Of a stretch of DNA of 64,000 nucleotides, positions 34,950 through 46,050 are shown piece after piece (within the stretch, counting starts at the first letter, position 1; each line of letters starts with the position of its first letter). The stretch covers positions 25,947,052-26,011,051 of the forward strand of contig NC_052359.1 in assembly GCF_009727055.1 (NCBI RefSeq). Reading direction: 5' to 3'. The notes under the pieces were generated by a model. It worked only from the letters and a program-made list of their open reading frames with translations. It ran no database searches and was not told the origin of the DNA. This DNA comes from Benincasa hispida. Taxonomy: Eukaryota; Streptophyta; Magnoliopsida; Cucurbitales; Cucurbitaceae. Both the position numbers and the translations under genes were made by a program.

Positions 34950-35942
34950 ATGGCCACCGCCACTTTAGCTCTACTTAGCACCGATAAACTGACTGGCGAG
35001 AATTACGCTAGTCGGAAACACACAATCACCACGATACTGATCATCAATGATCTCATATTCGTCCTTACAGAGGATTGTCCTCATATTCCACTTCCTAACG
35101 CCACTCGAAATGTTCGGGAGGCCTACGAGTGTTGCACACGGGCGAATGAGAAGGCCCAAGCCTATATCTTGGTCGGTCTTAATGACATTTTGGCCAAAAA
35201 TCATGAGCCCATGGTCTCAGCACGTGAGATCATGGAGTCCCTGCGGGGAATGTTTGGACAGCTTAAGCACGTGGCTATCAAATGTATCTTCAACTCAACA
35301 ATGGAGGAAGGCACCTCTGTTCGAGAACATGTGGTTAATATGATCGTCCACTTCAATATGACGGAGATGAATGGGTCTAGGATTGATGAGGGCAGCCAGG
35401 AGAGCATTATCCTACATTCGTTGCCGGATAGCTTCCTGCACTTTGTCAATAATGCGATTCTAAACAAAGTGGACCATACCCTTACAACTCTCCTCAATGA
35501 GTTGCAGACATTCCAATCCTTATTGAAAAGTAAGCATAAGAGGGTTGGTGAGGCAAATGTTGCCTTGTCATCAGAGAAGTTCCATCGAGGTTCGACCTCT
35601 AGGACTAAGTCTGTAACTTCTACTTCTAACACTACCAAGTGGAAGAAGAAGAAGGGTGGTAAGGGGAAGGGTAAGGCACTTGCTAACCCACAGCTTGTCG
35701 TCCAGCGGAGAAGGCGACCAGTGCCTGGAGACAAGGGAAAGTGTTTATGTTGTAAGCAGGATGGGCACTGGAAGAGGAATTGTCCTCGCTGGATCAAGGA
35801 GAAGAACAAGGCTAAAGGTAAGGCCAAGGCAAAACAAGGTAAATATGATTTACTGGTGTTAGAAACTTATTCAGTGAAGAATGATGATTCTACCTGGATT
35901 ATTGACTCTGGCGCCACTAATCATGTTTGTTCTTCTTTTTAG
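34950..35942 (+). CDS. gag: Copia B Gag with start of protease
   Basis: Open frame of 330 codons starting MATATLALLSTDKLTGENY, the same start as the gag-deleted copies. Residues about 60-200 form the UBN2-type capsid region (AQAYILVGLNDILAKNHE, ILHSLPDSFLHFVN). A lysine-rich linker (WKKKKGGKGKGKALA) and a CX2CX4HX4C zinc knuckle (CLCCKQDGHWKRNC, about 265-278) follow. KYDLLVLETYSV and the aspartic-protease site IIDSGATNHVC come last (about 312-326). The frame ends at TAG where a glutamine codon is expected. Gag builds the cytoplasmic particle that packages element RNA, and the knuckle binds RNA. All Gag landmarks are present, unlike the other two copies in the window. The pol that follows is dead, so if expressed it could only serve other elements. 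Confidence 0.88.
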   Translation: MATATLALLSTDKLTGENYASRKHTITTILIINDLIFVLTEDCPHIPLPNATRNVREAYECCTRANEKAQAYILVGLNDILAKNHEPMVSAREIMESLRGMFGQLKHVAIKCIFNSTMEEGTSVREHVVNMIVHFNMTEMNGSRIDEGSQESIILHSLPDSFLHFVNNAILNKVDHTLTTLLNELQTFQSLLKSKHKRVGEANVALSSEKFHRGSTSRTKSVTSTSNTTKWKKKKGGKGKGKALANPQLVVQRRRRPVPGDKGKCLCCKQDGHWKRNCPRWIKEKNKAKGKAKAKQGKYDLLVLETYSVKNDDSTWIIDSGATNHVCSSF

Positions 35943-36490
35943 AGGATTAAATCCTAGCAACAGCTAGAGGCTGGTCAGATGACGATACGAGTAGGCACCG
36001 GGCACGTCGTCTCAACTGTGGTAGTGAGAGGAGTCCAACTGACTTTACAAAAGAAATTTCTTATTTTACATGATGTTTATGTAGTTCCTGAGTTGAAAAA
36101 GAACTTAATTTCTGTAAAGTGCTTGTTATAGTGCAAATATACTCTTTAATTTAAATTGAATAAAGTGTTTATTCATAAATATTGAGTTGAAATCTATACA
36201 GCATATCTGGAAAATAACTTGTATGTGCAAAGGACATTAGAATGAGTTCCCTCCATAACAAAGAGATGTTTTAAACTACCGTAACTAAAAATAAACAAGA
36301 AAACATTTCTCCAAAAGAAAATGCCCAACTTTGGCACCTTTGATTAGGGCACATCAATCTCAATAGGATTGAGAGGTTGGTGAAGAATGGACTTCTAAGT
36401 GAGTTTGAGGAAAATTCTTTATCGCTGTGCGAATCTTGCCTTGTGGGTAAGATAACCAACAGATCTTTTACTGGAAAAGGTTATCGAGCC
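35943..36490 (+). pseudogene. Copia B protease end and GAG_pre-integrase, truncated
   Basis: After the gag stop the same frame gives VGTGHVVSTVVV, LHDVYVVPELKKNLISVKC and, with several stops (near 36127, 36184, 36243) and frame breaks, the ISIGLRGW/ERLVKNG region and the RSFTGKG motif that precedes the integrase core. It breaks off at about 36490, where sequence switches to the middle of an A-type LTR. Integrase, RT and RNase H of this copy are absent. Confidence 0.8.
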
Positions 36491-37959
36491 CTTACATTTG
36501 CATGGGTGAGGGTTGGCTCAACAGTGTCGACTCAATAATCCTTCCATTTCAGAGGTAAGACCGGGTAGATAGCAGGGGACATAGGCTGCAAGACAAAATT
36601 TATGTCTACCTGATTTAGTGATAGGAAAAAGGTTGTTCTCTTAAGTACTAAATCCAGGTCATGAACAAGGGGCCCCACCCTCTTATTGGCCTGAGAGGGA
36701 TTTGATTTACTGATTGGACCATAAACAAATTATTCACTAGAGGATCATTAGGAACTTAAGGAACAAAACATAATATCGGGAGTAAAACAGAATATTGACC
36801 CAGTTGTTATTACGAACAGCCTGTGAAGGGTCGACTTATTGATTATGGTTAAATCATGTGGACACAAATATATCTACAGTGAGGAGAGTGCAACCATCGA
36901 GCTATAGTGATGTGACTTGATAGTTAACGAATACTGATTAATTTGGTCTAAAGAGTTTTAGCCAATTAATTTTAAACGTCGGAGCTCATGATCTGTAGGT
37001 CCATAAGATCTTTTTATTATTTCGTAAAACATGAATACCATGAATTAATAAATTAAGTGAATTTGGAATGAATTGTTCAAATTGAAACTTAGGGTTTGAT
37101 TTTGTTAAAATCAAATTAGGTTTTGTGTAATTATATTTGATATAATTAATTAAAGTTTAATTTGTTGAAATTAAACAAAATTGGAGAGTTTGTAATATTT
37201 AAATATTGATTTAAATATCAATTACATTAATATGATTCATGTTTAAAATTAAGTTTGTGATTAATTTGATATTTGATATAAAATTAATTAATTAATTATG
37301 CCTAATTAACTAAAAATCAAATTAATTTCCATTTTAAATTCAATTTAAGAAATTGGATTTTGTAATTTAGATTTGATTAATTGAGAATTAATTAAATCAA
37401 ATTTTAATTAATTATAGAATTAATTAAAAGAATTGGAAATTTGGAAATTGGAAATTTAGTGGGTTTTTCACACTTTTCTCAAGCATGAGGTGTTTCTCAT
37501 GCAAATTCACACAAATCCCACCATGAGCATGAAGCAGCTGCTGGCAAATGATGTTGCTAGTGAGTGTCTGCATGGTGAAGATTAATAAAACATTGAAAAT
37601 TGAAGAAGAAAGAGAGTTTTTTTTTTTTTTTTTTTTCCAGCTGGAAAAAAGTTTTTAAGACTTCTTCTTCTACCTCTCCAAAACCCAGATTTCTTACTTC
37701 ATAAATTCACTCAAATTCGAATTCCTCTACTCAAATTCAAGGCTGAGAATAGAGAGAAGATTTCTTAGTGGTTCACTGTCGATTTGGAGCTGAATTAGCG
37801 TGAAGAGCAACTTGGATGTGGGAGAAGTTCATCAAAGGTATGTTGAAAATGAAACCCACTTTAATTCTATGCAAAAGCATTCTTTAGAACTCAAATTAAG
37901 TATAATTATAGTGCTTATTGATTCTGTTTGTTTCCGTTGCATGCTTGTATATCCTATCA
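36491..37959 (+). repeat. 5'-truncated A-type copia LTR
   Basis: Enters at GCATGGGTGAGGG, matching the A LTR near 21537, and continues through the GACCCAG, AACGAATACTGATTA and GGTCCATAAG blocks to CCTATCA directly before a primer site. The central part is strongly AT-rich (37030-37450). A poly-T run sits at about 37618-37637. About the first quarter of the LTR is missing. Confidence 0.75.
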
Positions 37960-37961
37960 AT

Positions 37962-37973
37962 TGGTATCAGAGC
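37962..37973 (+). promoter_or_regulatory. Primer binding site, initiator-Met type
   Basis: TGGTATCAGAGC, two bases after the LTR end; a perfect match to the copia A site. Confidence 0.88.
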
Positions 37974-39278
37974 ATGATTTAAACACTCAATTAACGTTAA
38001 TTTGAGTTTTGGTGGGTGAATTTCTGAAGTTGCATGTTTTGGATTGATATGGATGATTTTTCAGCTTTGGCATTAGATTTTTCTTTGCTTTCCAAGTTCA
38101 ATTTGTAATTAGCTCTTGGTTGATGAGCTTATATGTGTGCTCTAGAGTCTGTAATTTATTTGGAGTCATTAGAGTCTAAATTAGGTTGTAATTTGGAGAT
38201 TGAAGCGAGCAAGGTCGTGAAGCAGAAAATGGATAATAGCCTACTACCCACGCAGTGTTGCAACACTGCCCTTAGGCGTTACAACACTGTGCTTGACACA
38301 GCCCACAGCATTGCAACATTGGGATGAGTGTTGTGGCGTTGTTCATCCAAGCTGAGCAACACGCGGTTCAACCCATTTTGATGCCTTGGAGGTCCGGTTT
38401 GAGCGGTTCCGATCGGTTCAAGTGGTTGTACACCAAATTGAAGCTGTTTTTGGCCTTAATTTGTAATAAATTAGTTATTTTGCTTGCTTAGGATAAAAAC
38501 TTAAACCATATAAGTGTTTATTTAAATAATTATGCATGTGATATATGTTGTATTTAAATTTAAACACGTTTGTGCATATAGTATGTCATTTAGATTTAAA
38601 ATCCCACCATAGGAAGCATGTTACATGCATTATATATATGTTATAAATTGTTATAATATATAGAATGCATGTTTAGGGTTTCCGTTATTTAATATAACTG
38701 CTATATAAATTTTGATGCCTTTTGATGTACCTTGTGGATGGAAAAGCATGTCTAATTTTTATAAGCTGTTGTAAAATTGAATTAGACATTAAAATTCTTA
38801 ACAAAGATAAGTTGCATGCTCACGTAGGATAATCACCTGTTTTAATATGTTAACATAGGTCGACATATTGTAAAATATGGTTACAAACTCAACTAGTAGA
38901 TAATCCTGTCTAAGGCTGGAGGTACTTAAGTTGATGGTCTACGGAACACCTCCTACCTGGAGATTATAGCCGAATATTTGAGTGTTGTTAACCGGTTTTA
39001 TAAGCGTACGTGAGCGGTGTGAGGTAATAAAACGGTTTATCACCTCATCATAGTGTTAAATCCATTTATAAGCGTTATTCTTGGATAAACCACATAGACT
39101 TATAGTTGTTTAATTAGCCGAAATGAACCTAAGAATAAATATACCCAAATTAACAGTAGAACATTCCAGTGGGAGTTTAAATACTTATATTGTAAAGTTA
39201 TTAGAACACTTCAGTGGGAGATTAATAACATATACTATATATTATTTTTAGTTCTCGGGTCCCTAAGAGTTCACAATT
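37974..39278 (+). other. Copia leader, A type, cut by a chromovirus derivative
   Basis: Non-coding. It begins CATGATTTAAACACTCAATT, carries the palindromic word patch at 38252-38345, then the AT-rich GCATG/TATAATATATAG block. It then has two AGAACA(C)TTCAGTGGGAG units (about 39160-39240) and stops inside the conserved CCCTAAGAGTTCACA block. The gag that should follow is lost. Confidence 0.7.
38252..38345 (+). repeat. Palindromic word patch (GTGTTGCAACAC type) in copia leader
   Basis: 38252-38269 is a perfect 18-bp palindrome, GCAGTGTTGCAACACTGC. It is followed by variants GGCGTTACAACACTGTG, CAGCATTGCAACATTGGG and GAGTGTTGTGGCGTTG. The same words occur in gypsy-like LTR DNA at 300-480 and 2290-2405. 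Confidence 0.8.
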
Positions 39279-42119
39279 TTCACACCCTTCCTCAGCCAGC
39301 CTCTGGAATCCGAAAGGAGGCGTAAGGATGGTAGATACCACCCTTTTGTGATACCTACTGCCCATCTGAACCTTTTTACACTCATAAAACTTTAAGCCAA
39401 GGATATAAACAACATCTGTTTGACTAAACTCATTTTGTTACAAACAGTAGAACATTTATATAACTTCCAGACTTAACTACAAAGTTTACATCAATAACTC
39501 TAAAACTGGAAGTGTGGCTTTAGCATGGCAGACCTTCACCTTAGCAGCATCCTAGAATTCCTCACCTTTCGCTACCTAGGAAGAAAGTCATGAAAGAAAA
39601 GAATTAGCTTCAAGAAGCTCCATGAGTGGTAAGCAACTTCTAGACTCTCTTTCAACTCAAAATAATACAAGCATATCACAACTACGAGGTTAACTCCCAA
39701 ACTTGAGCATTGAATGAGTCTGTTCTCAACTGTACCTACACACAGTAGATAGTTAAACTGATACTAAACATATGAGGTTGTTCTTAATTCTACCTACACA
39801 CACGGTAGATAGCTAAACTGATAAACATGTACTCTCCTGCATTCCCTATGTGCACATAGATCCCCGTTTATGGGCTCACAAGCTAGGCCTACTGGCTCTT
39901 TGACCATCCCATACGAGGTTCTTCTCATAGGCTCAGGAACTAGACCTCTCGGTCCCTTGAACATCCCGTTAGTTTCTGCTCAAGGCTCAAGAACTAGGTG
40001 TATTGACCCCCCGACCATCCCGATCACATATTTTCATTCTCATTCTAATTACTCATTCACAACATAAGCATTTACATATACTCTAAAAGATATGCTTAGG
40101 ACTTGAAGGAAATACCACTCACCTTGATTGGGTAGGAACCTTTCTCTTTAGAAGTTCCTTGGTTCCCTTGGGCTCCCTTTTGAACCCCAAATTTCATATT
40201 CAAATTCAAGCTTAGATTACTTATAGTTACAGACCTTATTTTGAGACACCTTCTTCTACAAACATGTTTATAAATGCCTTAGTTTACTTACCTAAAAAAT
40301 TCAGCTAAGAATGCCTCATGATTTGGCCGAAATCTTCAAATCATCAAGACTGGCCCAAGCTTATCCAAGAGTTCGACCCTTCTGTCTTCTCTTCACTCTT
40401 CAGCCTGATTCTTTTGAGCATCCTATCTGACAGCCCGGCCTTGAAAACTAAACTCTCAGAGATTTCAAGTGGCTTTGGAATCACTCAAAACGCACGAGTT
40501 ATTTGGGAGAACTCTTCGTCCTAATTTGATGCTACTTCATAATCTCACTGTCCGTTAGCATCTCTTTCTCTTGGAACTTTTTGAACAACGCATGGTCTTG
40601 CTATCAATGCATGCCCTTCATGATTAACACAAAGTTTCCTTCGAACCTACCCTCAAACGCTCTTCCTAATATCATTTGAAGAGGATTTGTGTTATGAACT
40701 GAAGAGAAGCCTTGTAGTGGTATTTATAGGTTTTAGGAACTGGTCCTCATCTTCTCTTTAAGGCTCCAACGCATGACACCTCCTACTTAGAAACTTTTGG
40801 AGTGTCTGCACCATGCTTTGCCACCACCTACTTCCATGCCACTTCCTACTTGCATGAAATTGTGTTGTCTTCTTCATGCATAAGTCTTCCTTTCATGAAA
40901 CCCTATTTATCCACCTCCTTCTAATCAAGCTCAACCTTTTCTTGGTTTAGCCACTTGTTCGGATGAATCCATCAGCCCATGACTCTCTTATCGCCACATA
41001 ACTTGTGCCACACTAACCTCAAGGCATCGTGTCCTTTTCTTGGTTGCATACTCCTTTTCTCGCATGGTTCACCCTTGGCACATGCGTTGAACTAGGACTA
41101 TGACCATCACAATCTTCCAACACATGCCACTATCCTTGTCATATGTGCCCACATGCCCTTGGATATCCTTGGCGCATAATTCAGCCTTAGCACATAGCAC
41201 ATCACCATCGCTTACCAACCCTTGGGTCAAGCTAGGTCTCAACTCAACGCCTCATGGTTTTGTTTTACCATCGCCTAGCCTTTTGCTAACGTATACCTTA
41301 TGAGTAACGCTAGCATGCCATGTTGTTGCCAACGCACATAGCCTATTGCACAAGACCAACGCATTGTGCCGCAAGCCCCATCAATGCATAGACACTACCT
41401 ACGTGTCCATCATGGCTTGATGCATCGTCTAGCTCATCGTGTAGCTCCTGCGCTCATCGCATAGCGCCTGCACCTATCACCTAGCATTTAGATCTATTTC
41501 ATAGCACTTGTGTCTATTGCCTAGCACTTGTGCTTATCGTCTAGCACCCACACCCATTGTTTAGCGCTATCGCCTAGCTCATCGTCTAGCGTCGGAAGCA
41601 ACTATGCGATCGTCCATACGCAATGCTTCAACGCCCAGCGCCCATGCTCACGTGCAATCGAACGCATCCTTGCTCATGCCTGGCCCATCCTCGTCACCTA
41701 ATGGCCCATCCTCGCTACTTGCTCATGCAACTTGTTGTCAACCTATTGCATGAGCAGTCTTTGTCATGCCAATGCTTGGGCAGCACCTCATGCCAACTCT
41801 TCAGCCAACATGCGTCCATACCTCACAAGCTCAATGCATGGTTGTCTTTGGCTTCAATACTTAATCCCTTATAACGTCTACAAACTTAGCCTCATTAGAG
41901 CCTTATCTATTAATGATTCCTAACACCAAACGGATGGTTTCTTTTTGACTTCATACTTAGTCAAAATTTTTACTAGTTAAGGCTCAACTCAAAACTACTC
42001 AAAGAAAATCTATTCAAATGCTTAGAATTTTCCTTCTCATCAACATATTATTTAACTTATACTTATTTAATTTCATTAATTACCTGCTTAAGTAGAGAAA
42101 TTGAGATCCCGGTTTCACA
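39279..42119 (-). repeat. 3' LTR of the chromovirus derivative
   Basis: On the minus strand it starts TGTGAAACCGGGATC at 42119 and ends GGGTGTGAA near 39279. A minus TATA box is the complement of TATTTATA at 40721-40728. Segments near 40430-40610 match, in inverse orientation, the LTR fragment at 49650-49845. The left terminal bases appear mutated (TTCACACC where TGTCACACC is expected). An open frame at 41623-41874 lies within the LTR and is not supported as a gene. Confidence 0.72.
41420..41592 (-). repeat. 20-bp minisatellite in chromovirus LTR
   Basis: Five regular 20-base units from 41453 to 41552 (type CTATTGCCTAGCACTTGTGT), flanked by shortened or diverged units sharing ATCGYCTAGC. The unit differs from the 18-base array in the related LTR fragment at 49123-49212. 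Confidence 0.78.
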
Positions 42120-42701
42120 ATTACTTCCCTCTTCAGTAAATTTCGTCCTCGATATTCAGGACTACTCCAGTTTAAGGTTTCACAACAACCTCTATCGCAA
42201 ACCTTTATAACCTTTTCTATTACTATGCTTCCGCTGCGCTACTCTGATAATAACTTCCTTAGTTTGTCCAACGATACTTCTCCTAGCTGTTTCTTAGCCA
42301 GTTGTCAAACTAAACTGTCTACAAAATAAATTTTCTATCTCAAACACTATTTGAGAATAATTTAATTCATTCTTACCTTCCTCGATAGATCTTCAGGTAA
42401 CATTGTGAGTTCCAGCTCAGGTTGTCTGCTAGGTCCGCCACTTCCACTATTCCTCTTAGTCTCACTTTGACTAATTCCAGCTCAGGTTATCTTTAAACCT
42501 ATGGAATTTACTCTACCACACATCCCTCTGGTTTTCCTGAATACAAACCTCATGTTTTCTTGAACTCAACCCTCCGGTTTTTCCTGAACTCAAACCTTCA
42601 ATTTCCCAGAAACTTATGCTTGGATACCAAAACTGGTATCAACTCAATCTTTACACTCAACCTTCCCAGGTGTTATGTAAACCTTTTCTCAGATACCAAA
42701 C
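42120..42701 (-). other. Internal region: primer site, spacer and polypurine tract
   Basis: Minus strand: TTTGGTATCTGAG at 42700-42688 is a Met-type primer site with two mismatches. CGAGGACGAAATTT (about 42154-42141) followed by the purine-rich GAAGAGGGAAGT abuts the 3' LTR. The 530 bases between contain repeated TTCAGGAAA/TTGAGTTCAGG wording and no domain. Confidence 0.72.
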
Positions 42702-43605
42702 TATCACGCCCCCTCCCGAGCCCACCTCTTGAACCTGAAAGGAAGCGTGAGGACAACAGATACCACCCTCATAAAACTTTAAGCCAAGAATATAAACAAC
42801 AACTGTTTGACTAAACTCATTTTATTACAATCAATATAACATTTATACAACTTCAAGACTTAACTACAAAGTTTACATCATCAACTCTTAAACCAAAAGT
42901 GTGGCTTTGGCATGGTAGATGTTGACCATAGTAGTACCTTAGAACTCTTAACCTTTCGCTACCTGGGAAGAAAGACATGAAAGAAAAGAATGAGCTTCAA
43001 GAAGCTCAGTGAGTGGTAAGCAATTTCTAGAGTCTCTTTCAGTTTATAATAATACAAGCATATCACAACTATGAGGTCAACTCTCAATCCTCAGCCTTGA
43101 ACGAGTCTGTTCTCAGCTCTACCTACACACATGGTAGATAGTTAAACTGATACTAGTCATACACGCATACTCTTTTACGTTCCCTATGTGTACATGGATC
43201 CCCACTTATGGGCTCAGAAGCTAGGTTTGCTGGCCCTCTAACCATCCCATACGAGGCCCTCTAACCATCCTTATAATAATACAAGCATATCTCAGAAGCT
43301 ATTGACACCCTGCCATCCTGATCACATATTTTCATTCTCATTCTACTTATTCACAACATAAGCATATACATATACACTAAAAGATATGCTTAGGACTTAA
43401 AAGAAATACCACTCACCTTGATTGGGTAGGAACCTTTCTCTCTAGAAGTTCCTTGGTTCCCTCAGGCTCCCTTTTGAACCCTAAATTTTAGATTCAACTT
43501 CAAGCTTAGATTACTCATAGTTCTAGACCTTATTTTGAGACACTTCCCTACAAATAGGTTTCGAAATGTCTTAACTTACTTACCTTACAATCTCAGCTCA
43601 GAACT
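42702..43605 (-). repeat. 5' LTR of the chromovirus derivative, partial
   Basis: Plus-strand start TATCACGCCCCC (expected TGTCACGCC). Over its length it follows the other LTR of this element from about 39279 to 40310, including the AAACTTTAAGCCAAG, GCTACCTGGGAAGAAAG and CACTCACCTTGATTGGG blocks. It stops at 43605 where the C2 LTR inserted. The remaining two thirds are not found to the right. Confidence 0.7.
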
Positions 43606-44999
43606 TGATGCATTGTGAATGTGATGCGATTATGGTGTATATTTGTGGTGATGAGTTATGCATTGCACATGCAAGTTTTCCTAGTGAAACCCAAGTATAA
43701 GCCTCACTAGGTTTTCTGGTAAGTCCAGGGTCGAACACAAGGACTACTGAGTAGATATGCGACAATAAATTTGATTCCTTTGCGGTGGTGAAAACAAAAT
43801 AAGTTGGATGGTGTTTTGATTAAGTATATTTCCTAAGCAATGGATTTGAGTAAAGAGTTGATGAAATTGAGAATTACAATGAGTATGCAATGAACGAGTT
43901 GAGAAGGGATTTGTCTAACACATCCTAAGATTGCGTTCAAGTTATGCGATCATGCTACACACACACAGCAGCATGTCATCTCTCAATGCAAATGCCATAA
44001 TTCCTATTTCTATGACGCATGTGATGTATACGATAATGTCGATAGAACTTATGTCTAAGCCTCTATTCTTGTCTATGCGATGATAAATGATGCACACATA
44101 CACAAGGTGATCGCATACTATCATATCTTATTTCTAGGGTGCATGTGATGCATAATACCAAACAGAACTTATGTCTAAGTTTCTATCTCTTGCTTATGCG
44201 GTTCTAATCTGACTCTCTCAAGCCTAAATTCTAATCTGACTCTCTCAAGTCTAGTTTCTTTCTTTAGACTACTCTCTCAAGTATCTTTAAAAAGTGAATG
44301 AAGCATACATAAGACAAGATGATCGCATAAAGTGTAAATCTTAGGTCATGCTAGCTAAGTACTTCTCAACCCATTCAGAGATTTAGCTACACATGCGAAA
44401 TAAGGGGAGATTGAACATAAGTTGAAATGAGATTTCCATTGTCTATATATGAAATACAGAATACAGAATAGCAATAGAATGTAGAGATAAGAAGCCCAGT
44501 ATCAATGTCTTGCTTCTCGTGGCCTTTTACACTGTCTTTTCACTCCAACTCTGCCCAGATGAATATCTTTGCTTCCACAAGTATTGGCCCTTTCTCCTTT
44601 TGTAGCGCTTCCCAATAGTCTTTTGAGTTGTCCAAGAATGATCTCTTGGCTTCTTCTTCTCTTCGGTCTTCTCTATCTTCTCAGTATAAGAATAACTATG
44701 AATATACTAATGGCTATCTATTTTTTATATGATCTAACTTGTCCTATATGGCAAACTCCTCTAACGATGGTGGCCTTCGGTATTTATAGAGTTCAAGGTG
44801 AAGAAGCTTTTCTCTCTAATGATTGCAATGATGGGCGATTATTAAATTTCCTGCTCTGATGCGCCGATTAATGGTCACCAAAATTTGAGTGTACTTGCTA
44901 CAATGTGTCGTTAACGGTTTGTCAACTAAATTCATATTCGACCGTCATCAGCTTTCCATCCCATCATGATTTATTATGTTATCCCCTTGATGTGTAGTC
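43606..44999 (-). repeat. LTR of family C (copy C2), truncated by a B LTR
   Basis: Plus-strand start TGATGCATTGTGAATG as in C3. It shows the same TAAGTCCAGGGTCGAACACA block (43721-43740), the CTCTCAAG-rich middle and a minus-strand TATA box (complement of 44781-44788) as C1. It is cut at 44999, about 300 bases before the hairpin end seen in C1, by the start of a B LTR. Confidence 0.75.
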
Positions 45000-46050
45000 T
45001 GTTGGGGTTGATGCCCTAAAGTCTCGTGTCCTGTAGTTTGTAAACAGTATATACGAACATCTGTGATTGTTAATAAATGATATTTACTTCACATTTTGTT
45101 GTTTTCCTCAGTTATTTGTTTTATTTGCTTTACCACAAACCAATAAACATGAAATCCCTAGTTATCTGTATGTGACTCAAGAATGTATGTGGTGACATAC
45201 AAGTGGATCATGTCTTAAGTGATAACCAAAATAGTCTGTAGTATATGAATATAGGAGGGAAACCTTATCCTGGTAATGCTACGGACGTGGCCCGTTTTGT
45301 GGAATGGTCACAAGTGTTGTGACTTGTAACAGATGGCCTGATCCTGATCATTCATGTTGGGGACATGCGAGCGGGGGCGTCCTATACAAGGAGTTTGTAT
45401 AAGACCTGACCACGATGTGTTAACGTCTCATTATATAACACCGTTCATGACTTCACTAGGATGACCATAAGTAACATGACCTCAATCCTGAGTGAGTTGG
45501 GAACTCCTGCCATTGAGGGCGGTCCTTTGATTTGTATGGATGAGAGTGGCCAAGTCGCCGATTCAAACCTACCATTTTGGGGATTCATCTAATTTAGGAG
45601 CTGGTAACTCAGCTACACAAGATGGAATTCAGTTCTTCCCGAGGCAGGGATAAATAGATAGATGGCTCCCTTAAGGGCTGATTTTGGGGCTTGAACGATG
45701 TGGCACCACACCCTTCTCTTGGCCCGAGAGGTGTTCACATATAGTTGGACTATGTTGTATTGTTCATTAGAGGAATCAGTGGTACTTAAGGAGTGAGATG
45801 TAAGTACAGGGGCAAAATGGTAAATTGGCCCAGTTGTACTTTTGAGCATCAGTGAAAGGTCATCGTACTCATGATTTGTTATATCCGATGGACACAAAAA
45901 TATATCTGTGGTAAGAAGAGTTCAGATGTTGGTCTTTAGTGGAATCACTGACAATTAACGGATAGTGAATCTCGTAGCTAAAGAGTTTAGCCAGCTATTC
46001 GCGTACTGTTGGAGCTTCGAGCCACAGGTCCATTAGGTCACCTGGGTAGC

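Larger units (their letters stand above)
39279..43605 (-). mobile_element. Short chromovirus derivative with large LTRs and no genes
   Basis: Read on the minus strand: 5' LTR (43605 down to 42702, its distal part lost at the C2 insertion), Met-type primer site, 582 bases of internal DNA, the GAGGACGAAATTT block and polypurine tract typical of the 3' end of Tekay/Del chromoviruses, and the 3' LTR of about 2.84 kb. The internal region has room for no gag or pol. It is either a deletion derivative or a non-autonomous family kept alive by an active chromovirus. It interrupts a copia leader at 39278. Confidence 0.72.

Noticed and set aside
35201..35827. 208-codon minus-strand open frame opposite gag
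   Set aside because: It is a shadow of the gag frame with no start context, domain or counterpart in other copies.
8234..37973. TGGTATCAGAGC sites as pieces of tRNA genes
   Set aside because: Only 12-18 bases match the complement of a tRNA 3' end and each sits directly after an LTR, so they are primer sites.
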